Source: Yamagishiella unicocca
Lineage: Eukaryota; Chlorophyta; Chlorophyceae; Chlamydomonadales; Volvocaceae
Length of the DNA: 64,000 nt
Direction of reading: 5' to 3'
Assembly: GCA_003116995.1 (NCBI GenBank)
Contig: BDSL01000016.1
Location: forward strand, 62,001 to 126,000
In this document: piece by piece, positions 46,801-57,683 of the stretch
How the letters are laid out: the number at the start of each line of letters is the position of its first letter
Position numbering within the stretch: the first letter of the stretch is position 1
The notes under the pieces: model-generated
Database searches by the model: none
Seen by the model: only the letters and a program-made list of their open reading frames with translations
Told to the model about the DNA's origin: nothing
Translations under genes and position numbers: made by a program

Positions 46801-48528
46801 CAGGGTGTGCATGCAGGTGAGGGCACGGCGACGCAAGTCAGCAGCCCTGACCCCCTCCCTGCTGACCCCCTCCCTGCTGACCCCCTCCCTGCCGACCCCC
46901 TCCCTGCTGACCTGTCTCCAGAAATGGGGTTTCCGGCGCTGCGAGGACATCTGTTGGATCAAGACCAACAAGGACCAAGGCCGGCGGGCCTACCTGCAGG
47001 CTGCCAACCAGAACCCGGAGAGCATGCTGGTGCACACGAAGGTTTGCGGCGGGCGGGGCAGGGGCAGGGGTATCGGGCACTGCTTGGGGGCCAGGCGGCA
47101 AGAAGTCGAGACCCGGCTCCAACCCCGACTGTACGCTCCGGAACCCGGCGCCAACTCCGACTGTACGCTCCGGAACCCGGCTCCAACTCCGACTGTACGC
47201 TCCAACCCGGCTCCAACTCCGACTGTACGCTCCGGAACCCGGCTCCAACTCCGACTGTACGCTCCGGACAGTGCCTTTCAGCCTCGCTGGCCGGCTGGTG
47301 TTCCCGGGCGCGGCGTTGGTCGGTGTCCGCAATCTCCTTGCCGCCAAGAACCTGCGGGCCACGTGCCTAACCACTCCGCTCCTGGCCCCGCTGCCCCCGT
47401 CACCCGCTCCTGGCCCCGCTGCCCCCATCACCCGCTCCTGGCCCCGCTGCCCCCATCACCCCGCTCCTGGCCCCGCTGCCCCCATCACCCGCTCCTGGCC
47501 CCGCTGCCCCCATCACCCGCTCCTGGCCCCGCTGCCCCCGTCACCCCGCTCCTGGACCCGCTGCCCCCATCACCCCGCTCCTGGACCCGCTGCCCCCATC
47601 ACCCCGCTCAGGAGCACTGCCTGATGGGCATCAAGGGCACCGTGCGGCGAGCCACTGACGGCCACATCATCCACACCAACGTGGACACGGACGTTATCGT
47701 GAGCGAGGAGCCGGAGCTGGGGTCCATGCGCAAGCCGGACGAGCTCTACCACATCATAGAGCGCTTCTGCAACGGGAGGTGCGGCGGAGCTCTTGGGCTG
47801 GGCAGGCGCACAGGCAGCCCGGTCGACACGGGGCCCGGCTGGGTTGTAGTGGAGGTGGCCTGGGAGTTAATGTGAGCTTAGGCCAGGGACAACACGTTGG
47901 TCTGTGAGGGAGGGATGATCAAGGCGCTTGACCAGCACCTGGAGGCGGCTGTGTTTGTCGGCCCTCTCGTGTCCGGCACCCCTCGCTTGGTGCCCTCTCG
48001 CCGTCGCGGGGTGCGGCGTGTGATGTGCCGCTACCACTGCGAGAAGCGCCGTACATTCGGCAACGCAGCGCACCGACTGCCCTGCCGCCCTCCCTGCCGG
48101 CCGCCCTCCCTGCCGCGCACCAGACGGCGCTTGGAGCTGTTTGGTGAGGACCACAACATCCGGGAGGGCTGGGTGACTGTGGGCAAGTCGCTCACCTCAA
48201 CCAACTTCTCCGCAAAGGTACGCCACAGGCACGGTCACGGTCACGGTCGCGGGATGCAGCCCCGTTCGTCGATGCCTACCCCCGGCCGCAGCCCCGTTCA
48301 CCCACCACGTCCACCTGCGCCCCTCCCTCCCTCTCTTCCTCCCATCACCTCTTAACCCCCCGACAGGCGTACTCGGAGCACTTCCGGAACCGCGACGGCA
48401 GCATCTGGGTGCAGAACGTGGTGGGGCCCAAGCCGCCGCCGGGCTCGGTGACGCTGGTGCCCTCGTCCGACGAGATCGAATCGCTTCGGCCCAAGTCTCC
48501 CCCGGGTCACGGCGGGAACCACCACTAG
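43805..48528 (+). CDS. METTL14: METTL14/MTB-like subunit of the mRNA m6A methyltransferase
   Basis: MT-A70 family protein of about 622 residues, the RNA-binding partner of METTL3/MTA in the nuclear m6A writer. Exons: 43805-43910, 44084-44190, 44483-44648, 44938-45553, 45819-46014, 46682-46816, 46922-47041, 47612-47778, 48124-48217, 48367-48528. The N-terminus has RGG-like GRGGRGRGG, then long Met/Gly repeats (MGGGMGGG and similar, residues about 75-290). The conserved part starts DSHLTDRYEEYPKLKELI (about 325-342), then FDVILVDPPWEEY (DPPW about 384-387), ADTPCFLFLWCGAEEGLEAGR, KWGFRRCEDICWIKTNK, EHCLMGIKGTVRRATDGHIIH, RRLELFGEDHNIREGWVTVGK, and a C-terminal ESLRPKSPP. The DPPW form is like plant MTB, whereas human METTL14 has EPPL. 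Introns hold several satellites, but all junctions are GT-AG and the frame is intact. Confidence 0.93.
46285..46592 (+). repeat. CCTGC pentanucleotide array
   Basis: About 61 essentially perfect copies of CCTGC (308 bp) lie in intron 5 of the METTL14-like gene. The long open frames through it on both strands are by-products of the pentamer. Confidence 0.97.
46846..46917 (+). repeat. 15-bp minisatellite (CTGACCCCCTCCCTG), about five units
   Basis: It lies in intron 6 of the METTL14-like gene, directly before the acceptor, and supplies its pyrimidine tract. Confidence 0.85.
47112..47272 (+). repeat. about 33-bp minisatellite in intron 7 of the METTL14-like gene
   Basis: Roughly five copies of a unit built on CTCCAACTCCGACTGTACGC, with one shortened copy. 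Confidence 0.8.
47380..47610 (+). repeat. about 27-bp minisatellite in intron 7 of the METTL14-like gene
   Basis: About eight copies of a unit containing CTCCTGGCCCCGCTGCCCCC and CATCACC. It ends at the acceptor of exon 8 (CCGCTCAG), which looks like the last part of a repeat unit. Confidence 0.85.
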
Positions 48529-49372
48529 AACCTTCGTGGGGCCAACAGCTGCACACCGCCACCAAGGCAAAGGCATCAGCAATCCAATGCGGCTTCTATA
48601 CACGGCAGGCGGGGCCGTGGGGGAGGGGTTGGAGATTTGTTCGTGGGGTGGATCCGTGCCATGGGTGCAGGCGGCTGCGCAGGTGCGGTGTAGGTGTGGT
48701 TCCTGTTGTGTGAGGAAGCGACATATCGTGCAAGGAATAAGGACGGCTGCGCGCTGTGTCCGGGTGATACTGCAGTGAAGGCTTGAGCGGAGGGCTTATT
48801 GAGGAGCGGAGGGTGTCTGGACAGCACGGTCGTCACCTTTGCTGTGTAACGGCCAGCCACTTACCCTTCACCGCTTCGGACCCCCCCCCGCACACGCGTT
48901 GCGCCCCCAGGAACCCACCCTATCGCCCTCACAGGCCCTATGCCCTATACATTATGCTCCGAGCGCAGCCTGCGTCCCTGGCACACCACACACGATGTCG
49001 CCCCCCCTCCGCGGTCTTACTTCTCTCCGTGTGTCGACACACGGGTTTCTTCTCAGCCCTCCGAATGCGCCCTACGACACGCTGGCCAGCGGACTCGAAC
49101 CCTACTTGTTCGAGGCAAGGCAACATTACAGCGACGCCTTGCGGCGTGTGGTTAACATCGCGACACGCCTCCTCCCCACAACTGCATTTGCTTCGCCTCT
49201 CCCACCTCGCTTCCCGCGTACGTGGTGCCCCGAGATGTACATGAGAATCCCACAGGTGGTTTTTCCGATGCGCGCCACCTCGCAGGCCCCGGCTCGTCAC
49301 GATCTGCCTACTCCCGACTGAAGGCTCTCATGCATTGCACGAAACGCACGGCGGCTCGCTCAGGCTCCTGCG
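48529..49372. other. 3' flank of the METTL14-like gene
   Basis: No gene was recognised. A TGTAA motif at 48845-48849, about 320 bp after the stop, is a plausible polyadenylation signal. Confidence 0.5.
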
Positions 49373-49500
49373 CTACTTGATCGCCCGCGCGTACTGAGCG
49401 GGGTAGCGCATGTCTGCGAACCACAGCTCCGAAGCCGCGCGCATCGGCCAGTGCGGGTCTCGGAGCATCACGCGTGCCAGGAAGATCGCGTCGGCCTTGC
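49373..49500 (-). pseudogene. orphan last exon of an Old Yellow Enzyme-like flavin oxidoreductase
   Basis: Read on the - strand from 49500, after a good acceptor (GTCGCACAG), codons give GKADAIFLARVMLRDPHWPM followed by RAASEL and YPAQYARA, then a stop at 49373. This is the C-terminal signature of YqjM-type NADH:flavin oxidoreductases (GxADxVxLAxxxLRDPxWPxxAA...). No upstream exon with the family's other motifs was found on the - strand up to about 53 kb, so I take it as a relic. A gene with very long introns, or an exon translocated here, is possible. Confidence 0.6.
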
Positions 49501-50310
49501 CTGTGCGACATGGTGTTTGGGGCGGGGTTGGGTTCGAGTTGGTAGCGTCCAGGGTCCACATTTGGAAGGCAAGACAAAGAGCAGGAGGAGGCGGAGGCGT
49601 ACGCAACTCGTTGTCACTATGTCCATTTGTTACCATTTGTCACCATGTCCATTTGCCTCCTCGAACAACACGAGTTGCGTACGTCAGGTTTGCAGCGTGT
49701 AATACGTGCATGAAAATAATCTGCACACTATACATTATTGTCGAAAGGAACTGTTACAGCTCCTATCCCCGTTTTCCGCGACCCTTGGAGCACACGCGGA
49801 CACACGCACGCGGAACCGCCAGAGTTCCACAATGCGCGTCAGGAGTAGTGGTGCGGGGATCTCATTGGAATGGAGACGACCATGTTAGTTACTGTATATC
49901 CCGAGTGACGACAATATGTGCTGGACGGACCCGAAACGCTGAGCGGAGTTACCACGCGGCAACTGGGGTTCTCATTGTTTTGTGACAGAACGTTCCACTT
50001 AGTTGCGGAACAGTGACAGGACAGTGACAGAACAGACGGAAATCCCGAAAACAGACATCGCGCCGTTCCCCGAGTGGGCCTGGTCTTGTCTGGTTCCGCT
50101 GCGTGTAAGACAACATTTCACTTTCACTCCCTGCTGTATGCTTGTCGCCCCAGCTGGGAATGTACTGTTGTTGTACTGTGTGTCATGTATACAAAACAGC
50201 CCAACGACAACGCTGAGCAGAACCCACATTGTCTGGACATAAAAGCACATACCGTGCATGACGGGAAACATCACTACTGCTGCCCGTACATTGTGAATGA
50301 ATAGCTTTCG

Positions 50311-50358
50311 GAGAAGCGGCTCCAGCGGGATGTTAACACACATACAGAGCCGCTTCTC
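50311..50358. repeat. perfect 12-bp inverted repeat with 24-nt loop
   Basis: GAGAAGCGGCTC at 50311-50322 is exactly complementary to 50347-50358. It could be a terminator-like hairpin or a transposon edge; nothing else supports either. Confidence 0.6.
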
Positions 50359-50808
50359 CTCTTGCACCCCCTTACCCATCCCCGCCTGCACATGCATCAC
50401 GTGATGAAGTTTCTCAGTCGAATGCCTCGCTCAGAACGAAGCCTCCTCGGATTCCTCGACCGTCTCGGAGGCCTCAGCGGGCCTCTCCGAGGACGCGTCC
50501 ATGGCACCAAGGATCATCACGGCAGGCGGCGGTGGCGTGCCGTAAGCAGCGCAAATCGCTTTGAAAGTGGTGCGCTGCACGACGGTATGTAGTCATCGTA
50601 CGTGGGCGTGTTTTGGCGAATGGCTGCCGCACCGCCGTCAATGAATTGGTCAGCGCACCCCTCCGAGATGTTGCTACCAGCCCACGTCCGCAGCTGGAGG
50701 GGCCCCCCGTAATCACATGCACAGGAGCAGGCCTCAAATACCGCCTTAGTGGCTCTGATTGTGCCTGCGCCCTACCAAACGGCTACGTATATGGGTTAAG
50801 CAGGTGCG

Positions 50809-50826
50809 CCGGCTTAGCTAAGCCGG
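50809..50826. repeat. 18-bp perfect palindrome
   Basis: CCGGCTTAGCTAAGCCGG reads the same on both strands; no associated feature was seen. Confidence 0.6.
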
Positions 50827-51599
50827 TCCTAAGCTGGTGTAGTCAGGCTTCGCAAACTTAGGGATGGGCACTACCACGCTTTCTAAGAAACCAGTTTATG
50901 AACAACCCAGTGAGCTGGTCTACCTGCTGCCTTTAGTGGCGTGACAAGTGTGGGAGAGGGCAACTGACAAGTGTGAGGGTGATTTTTACTTGAGTGACAG
51001 TATGACAGGAGCATAGGAGTTGGCTGCGGTGTCGTATTCGAATACGGCAACACTGCTGAGAACACAGCGTCTGTCAAAGTGCAGCGGCACTCAATACATC
51101 TTCAGTACGCAACATTATCTTGCTACGATTCCTTCCGTTAGTTGCGCTCATGCTTCGTCCTGAAGGGCACGCATAGAGATGTTGTTGTAAGACCTTGTCC
51201 GGCTTCTCAGGGCCTTGACCTTACATGTGACACGACATATTAACAACGAAAGATGACTGCTTACACCTTAGAAGTTCACATGTGGCGCAATCACTGGCTC
51301 GCGCGCTTTTTGAATTTACGTTTTCAAACTCGTAGGCTCGAACGACTCTTGTGGCGGTGCTTATTCCATCACCGGACAAATAGGAGGTCAAGTTTCTGGA
51401 TCAATTTAACACACGGTAGCTGGATGTGTCGGGCAGCAGCACTGGTTGACGCAAAGCCAATTACTTCTCCAGTACATCATCAAGCAAACAGTGCTTCTAT
51501 GTTGCACCGTTGACGTTCTGGTGTGGTCTGGCATGATAAGGTAAGGTCTGCGTACCCCTTAGCGGGTCTGGTGGGGTTGGCAAAAATCTGGGAGGATAC

Positions 51600-52030
51600 G
51601 GCGGTTCTGGCATGACTGGGCGGACCTACGAGGACCATACTGGAGCACGGTGGGAGGCAGGGGTCTTAAGAGGCAGTTCCAGGAAGCCCAAGAATGCTGG
51701 GTGAGCATCACTGCTCTACCCACCAACCATGCCTAGCCAGTTCCCACGCATACAACTCAGCACCACGGCCCATGGTCGCTACCATATGTGCATATTTGCA
51801 GTGTTCTAGCTATACTAAAGCGCGCTGGAGGCCGAGGGACTTTGGGCCAGCTATGCTGGGTCGCTCTGTGAACATCGCTGTTCCACCTTACTTGCAGTGA
51901 GCCACTAAACAACCTTACAAGGAGCCACACATAACATTAAGCCTCACGCCCCAGGTACACTACTGGAGGTGAATAAGGGGACCATACTGGAGCGCACTGG
52001 GAGGCAGGGGGCTCGTTGCAACGTGTGTGC
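51600..52030 (+). repeat. degenerate tandem repeat, about 338-bp period
   Basis: The block around GACCATACTGGAGCACGGTGG (about 51636) recurs at about 51973 with changes, and the CTGGGTGAGCATCACTGCTC block (about 51697) recurs more weakly as CTGGGTCGCTCTGTGAACATCGCTG inside the unit. It is an old, decaying tandem duplication with no coding content recognised. Confidence 0.45.
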
Positions 52031-53454
52031 ATCCACGCCACTAGGGGCATAACATATCCCAGGCGGGTGAGCATAGGAAGGGAAGGCTGCACTTGTGCAC
52101 GTCACGTTGTTTGCCAACTGCGTGCCGTGTCACCACTCACGCTGCATCAGTTGCCACATATAGCCCTGATAATAAAGGATAGGTCACCGTCACCGTCGGC
52201 CGTGCTCCCCGCAGTCACGGTGTTGCTGGAGGACCCGTAACTGCCCTGGTCCCTGGTGGTCCCTCCTCACGTACGACGGCGTGCTGAGCCTGGGGAGTAA
52301 TGGAGTCGATCGATGACGCCTTCCCGAGTATCGTGCTTACGGCTAGTAACTTTACCAGCTCGGAAGCCTGCTGGCGACTGGAATTCCGTCGCCCGCCACA
52401 ACAAGTGCATCACCAAGGTGCGGAAGGCCTGGCTCCACGCTTCCTCCCTAAGGAGGGAAATAGCAAAACATGGATTGTTTAGAGTTTCTATCTTTGTGTA
52501 ATACACCATGTTGTTTCCTTACATGAACCACCCACCGCGCACACTGCCATCGGCTAAGACATCACCGGGAGCATCGACCTCTTAAGAAGGAAGGTCATGC
52601 GAAAGCCCATTTCCCCAAAATATGTCATCCCAAATGCGCCGCCGTACGACAGGAAACCCTTCACTAGTATAAAACCATCCACCATAATCATTGCTTTCAC
52701 TGGTTGTGCTCAAGTACTCATCATCAACATTGCCCTCCATGCGGATGATGTTAAGCCGCCGGGAATCGTACGTTGGGAACACGGGTGTTTGTGATGGGAA
52801 CAGACACGGTGTGTGCGCGCGCGTCGTGCGTGGCCGTGTTATTTCCCAGCCTTTTAGGCCGTGTTCCTGCCCTTGCGAGTGGTCCGGACACATCAAATAG
52901 CTCTGGCGTCGCCGGCGTCAGAGCATTGTAACAGCTTAGGCCCACGCACGCAAGCACCGTCAAAGCGGCGAGAGCGGTAGGGCGGGAGCACTGGCAACGT
53001 CGTAACGTAGCAGCTTCGAAGCGGCGAGCCACTCACACAAGCGCCGCCGTCGAACGCGCAAGTTTGTCCGATGGCGCAAGAACCTCTGATTGTCCGCTCG
53101 CTCCCAGACCCCACTGTTGCTATTCGCCTTCCCCTGCACTCGTGCAAGTGCCTACGTCAGTCAGTGCAAGTGGCATTGTCGGCGCATCACCCCGACCCAT
53201 TCATCCCCCACGCCCCGCACGCGCGCAAGTGCCTCTGTCGCCGCCCACCCCGCCCATGCGTCGTTCGCAAGCTCATGCAGCAATACAATACGAGGGTCGC
53301 AATGGTGCGTGGGTGCGTGCGTGCGTAAGACCGTGTGTGCCGTATGGCTGGACGTGCATGGCAAGTCATGCACGGCACCGCTGCGAGTCCGGGGCTCCGT
53401 CGGACACCACCCCGCGCCTCTCACCCTGCCCACGCGTCCTTCACTACGCCATGG
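52031..53454. other. gene-poor region before the tandem duplication
   Basis: No supported gene or transposon was recognised. Confidence 0.45.
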
Positions 53455-54118
53455 CGTCCTTACTTCACGACGCCATGGCGCGGAGAGGAGGGGGGGGGCT
53501 TCGCCGGGTGCTGCCTGTGTGTCAGCAGTGGTAGCTTTGGCTACTGCCGGTGGTAGTGCGTGGACCTGTGGCTGTCCGTTGCTGTCTCGCTCTAGTTCTA
53601 CGTATGTAATTGCTAGTTCACAAGCTTGGACTGGGACCCTCCAATTGACTTGCAAGCAAACGGGAACAAACACGACGCCAAAAAAAACCGGGACGTACAG
53701 TAAGCCCTTACTTTCTCGTGAAATATGCTATTCATATTCCTCTTCGTTAAGGAGAACGCGAGTAAAGAGAATGCGAGTTTTACAAGGGAGCCGAGAACGG
53801 CTATAAGCGCGGAATGAAGCGCAACGAACCAGGCGGGCCCGATGGGCCAGACCACGACACAGATCACTGGGCAAAAGAGCCCGCCCTCACCGGCCGGAAA
53901 GGGGCAAAAGCCAAAGGCAGCCAAACACGAGGACACGCGCGGAGAAGGCAGCACGCACAACTCAGAGCCCGGGGGAAAGCACAAGCGCGTCCAGAAAACA
54001 CGAACCATCTGCACCAAGCCAGCAGCGAGATGCATATGGTTTATTGGTGACTTACTTGCTTGCACACGGTACGTCACGGACGACAGACAAGCACGTTTTG
54101 CTATGCCTTTTATATCAG

Positions 54119-54484
54119 TCAAATGCTCTTTCTTCGAAAAACCTGAATTGCGAGTGCAGCCTCACATGTTCTGTGTGGGGAATGCTGCCGCTAAGAGGGT
54201 AGGATATGGTGAAGAGAGGCTGAGCAAGCGAGTACACAAAAGTACAAATACAGTGCACAGGCCTCAAAAAGAGAGCCTATGCCCCTACACGCCAGCAAGG
54301 TCACGTATGAACCTCAGCTGAGTCCGCAGAAGGCGTGGGTGCCCGAGGACGTGCGCCCTTCAGAGGGGGGGGGAATGTAGCGAAGCTACACAGCAAGCAC
54401 ATAAGGCTGTACAACAGACCTATAAAGTACTAATAACTACGCTCGCTCAGCATCCTAGGAGGCCTTTTCGCGACCTTCGTTACA
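54119..54484 (+). mobile_element. 3' fragment of an LTR retrotransposon
   Basis: This ~365-bp segment is present in unit A and absent from unit B. It ends with a polypurine tract (AGAGGGGGGGGGAA) followed by a 109-bp LTR-like block, 54376-54484, which begins TGTAGCGAAG and ends CTTCGTTACA (TG...CA ends that are inverted-complementary but for one base). The part before the tract could be the end of the internal region. No protein domain is visible and no target-site duplication was found, so it is truncated. Its superfamily cannot be told. Confidence 0.5.
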
Positions 54485-54863
54485 CTTCCGGACTTATACT
54501 TCAATAAATGGTCTCAAAAAGATCACAAAAACATCCAAGGAACCAGCCTTGCCGCCAATACATACTTTGCAATCTGTCATGAATTGCGGCGCTCTTTGCA
54601 TTATTATTCTTAGAACGTTGCAAGTTCTACTTTTTTTTTATAAGTGCAAGGAACAAAGGGTTGAGAAGGGAACGAAGATTATCTTACATACACATCGTCC
54701 AATCAAGCAGTACGTCACGGGCAAGTTCCCGAAATAAAAAGGTTTATTCGAATGGAGTCATCCCACGGGCGGGCCTTCATCTCGGACGGTGAATACCCGG
54801 AGTTAAGATGTGTCGTTATAAACACTGGATGGGGCTGATTGATGCGAAAGGTAGGAGGCTGGA

Positions 54864-54991
54864 CCCGACGGCCTAATAATAATAATAATAATGGGTACGC
54901 TGGCACTAGGCCTAGCATGTATTACGGGGGCGGGGCGGTGAGGGTGTTAGTAGACCCTATACGCTCGCGCCACCTGTACCCGACGGCCTAA
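54864..54991 (-). mobile_element. SINE-like insertion with 13-bp target-site duplication
   Basis: A 102-bp insert (54877-54978) interrupts unit A; unit B keeps the empty site. It is flanked by a perfect direct repeat CCCGACGGCCTAA (54864-54876 and 54979-54991). One end is (TAA)n, which is a (TTA)n tail if the element is read on the - strand. A related copy lies at about 62190-62310. There is no coding capacity. Confidence 0.75.
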
Positions 54992-55547
54992 ATAGGCCAT
55001 ACCTGCTCTGTTAGACCGCGTAAGCATCATGTGCCGCTGATGCGGTTCAGATTAGGTTTCTGGGATCTTGAAGCCAACCGCCCTGCCTAAGGCGGGGTCG
55101 AGCCCGAGCGGATAGAGTCTGCCGTTATTGCGCGACTCAAGGAATATGCATGGTCGATATATAGAAGATGAGCTACACGCACGTACTGCTGCTCGAATGC
55201 CCAGCAGAAATGAGGTTTACATCAGGAACAAATGCTGATTTAGGGATGATGACGGTCATGACGAAATAAACCAGCTACGTAAATTGTCTTCCTTATTACG
55301 TAGTGCGTTATGTACTCATAGTCCAGGCGTTACGCCTCCTGACCAATCGAACGGTTCGCGCGGATATGGACGACAGGACCGGCGGACCAGGTAGGGAGCG
55401 AGGGCCCTACGCCCGTAACATGCTTATATTACAAGTAGCTCACACGCGCCACACTATATCATTTCTTGTAGTAGGACTTCAACTCCCTTCCTGTCACCAT
55501 TACGCGCACCATTAAGGGAGGCACGGGTTGGCCGTTATTGCTTCAAA

Positions 55548-55812
55548 ATGCAGCGCTCAAAGTGCTTCTGGCCCCTAGTATGTCTCTTACTGTGTAACAA
55601 TTCATTCATTGGGTGCGTTGGGGCCTCCGATGGTGAAACGAAGTCATCCAGCAGCAGCGCTCGAGGGTCCGTGCATGAGTGCGACGTTGTAGGGATCTGC
55701 GTGCGGAAGGGACAGCACTACCACCTGCACTCCGTCGCCGACACCTGGTCAGGCACCAACCTGTGGTTGCGCCACTGGGTATGAGAACTACGACGCTATA
55801 ACCAAGACCTCG
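55548..55812 (+). pseudogene. duplicated, broken first exon of the EGF/PPC-like gene (unit A)
   Basis: It encodes the same signal peptide (MQRSKCFWPLVCLLLCNNSF) and the start of the EGF module as the exon at 57422. A 4-bp insertion after GGGATCTGCG shifts the frame within the EGF module, so it terminates at 55784. The exon is also cut before its donor site: after ACCAAGACCT the sequence jumps to the start of unit B, with TACG shared at the junction. It cannot make the EGF domain. Transcription from the duplicated upstream region remains possible. Confidence 0.8.
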
Positions 55813-57683
55813 TACGCCATGGCGTCCTTCACGACGCCATGGCGCGGAGAGGAGGAGGGGGGGCTTCGCCGGGTGCTGCCTGTGTGTCAGTGGTAGGTTT
55901 GGCTACTGCCGGTGGTAGTGGACCTGTGGCTGTCCGTTAGTTGCTGTCTCGATCTAGTTCTACATATGTAATTATTGCTAGTTCACAAGCTTGGACTGGG
56001 ACGGACCCTCCAAGGCTGACTTGCATGCAAACGGGAACAAACACGACGCCAAAAACAAACCGGGACATAAGCCCGTTCTCGTGAAATATGCTATTCATAT
56101 TCCTCTTCGTTAAGGAGAATGCGAGTAAAGAGAATGCGAGTATTACAAGGGGGCCGAGAACGGCTATAAGCGCGGAAGCGCAACCAGGCGGGCCCGATGG
56201 GCCAGACCACGACACAGATCACTGGGCAAAAGAGCCCGCCCTCACCGGCCGGAAAGGGGCAAAAGCCAAAGGCAGCCAAACACGAGGACACGGAGAAGGC
56301 AGCACGCACAACTCGGTGGAGCCCGGGGGGGAGCACAAGCGCGTCCAGAAAACACGAGCCACCTGCACCAAGCCAGCAGCGAGATGCATATGGTTTATTG
56401 GTGACTTGCTTGCACACGGTACGTCACGGACGACAGACAAGCACGTTTTGCTATGCCTTTTATATCAGTCACTTCCGGACTTCCTAAGAGTTATACTTCA
56501 ATAAATGGTCTCAAAAAGATCACAAAAACATCCAAGGAACCAGCCTTACCGCCAATACATACTTTGCAATCTGTCATGAATTGCGGCGCTCTTTGCATTA
56601 TTATTCTTAGAACGTTGCAAGTTCTACTTTTTTTTATAAGTGCAAGGAACAAAGGGTTGAGAAGGGAAGATTATCTCACATACACATCGATACACATCGT
56701 CCAATCAAGCAGTACGTCACGGGCAAGTTCCCGAAGTAAAAAGGTTTATTCGAACGGAGTCATCCCACGGGCGGGCCTTCACCTCGGACGGTGAATACCC
56801 GGAGTTAAGATGTGTCGTTATAAACACTGGATGGGGCTGATTGATGCGAAAGGTAGGAGGCTGGACCCGACGGCCTAAATAGGCCATACCTGCTCTGTTA
56901 GACCGCGTCAGCATCATGTGCCGCTGATGCGGTTCAGATTAGGTTTCTGGGATCTTGAAGCCAACCGCCCTGCCTAAGGCGGGGTCGAGCCCGAGCGGAT
57001 AGAGTCTGCCGTTATTGCGCGACTCAAGGAATATGCATGGTCGATATATAGAAGATGAGCTACACGCACGTACTGCTGCTCGAATGCCCAGCAGAAATGA
57101 GGTTTACATCAGGAACAAATGCTGATTTAGGGATGATGACGGTCATGACGAAATAAACCAGCTACGTAAATTGTTTTCCTTATTACGTAGTGCATTACGT
57201 AGTGCAGGCGTTACGCCTCCTGACCAATCGAACGGTTCGCGCGGATATGGACGACAGGACCAGGGAGCGAGGGCCCTACGCCCGTAACATGCTTCTATTA
57301 CAAGTAGCTCACACGCGCCGCACAATATCATTTCTTGTAGTAGGACTTCAACTCCCTACCCTTCCTGTCACCATTAAGCGCACCATTAAGGGAGGCACGG
57401 GTTGGCCGTTATTGCTTCAAAATGCAGCGCTCAAAGTGCTTCTGGCCCCTAGTATGTCTCTTACTGTGTAACAATTCATTCATTGGGTGCGTTGGGGCCT
57501 CCGATGGTGAAACGAAGTCATCCAGCAGCGCTCGAGGGTCCGTGCATGAGTGCGACGTTGTAGGGATCTGCGGAAGGGACAGCACTACCACCTGCACTCC
57601 GTCGCAGACACCTGGTCAGGCACCAACCTGTGGTTGCGCCACTGGGTATGAGAACTACGACGCTACAACCAAGACCTGTACGG
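55813..57683 (+). repeat. tandem duplication, unit B (about 1.87 kb)
   Basis: This is the second copy of unit A, without the two mobile insertions and with small deletions. It carries the intact first exon of the EGF/PPC-like gene at its end, so its first ~1.6 kb is the functional upstream region of that gene. Confidence 0.8.

Larger units (their letters stand above)
49501..51599. other. gene-poor region
   Basis: No supported gene on either strand. It contains two perfect palindromes (50311-50358 and 50809-50826). It has lower GC content than the METTL14 region and resembles the intergenic DNA around the pherophorins. Confidence 0.5.
53455..55812 (+). repeat. tandem duplication, unit A (about 2.36 kb)
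   Basis: The unit starts TACGCCATGGCGTCC and ends inside a copy of the first exon of the EGF/PPC-like gene. Unit B follows directly with the same order of sequence. A differs from B by two insertions in A (an LTR-retrotransposon 3' fragment and a 102-bp SINE-like element) and by many small indels. It is therefore a duplicate of the promoter side and first exon of the downstream gene. Confidence 0.85.

Noticed and set aside
53613..54122. A 169-codon reverse-strand frame in unit A
   Set aside because: Unit B carries indels that are not multiples of three in the same stretch, so the frame is not conserved between the two duplicates.
53842..54321. A 159-codon forward frame in unit A
   Set aside because: It crosses the boundary of the inserted LTR fragment and is disrupted in unit B.
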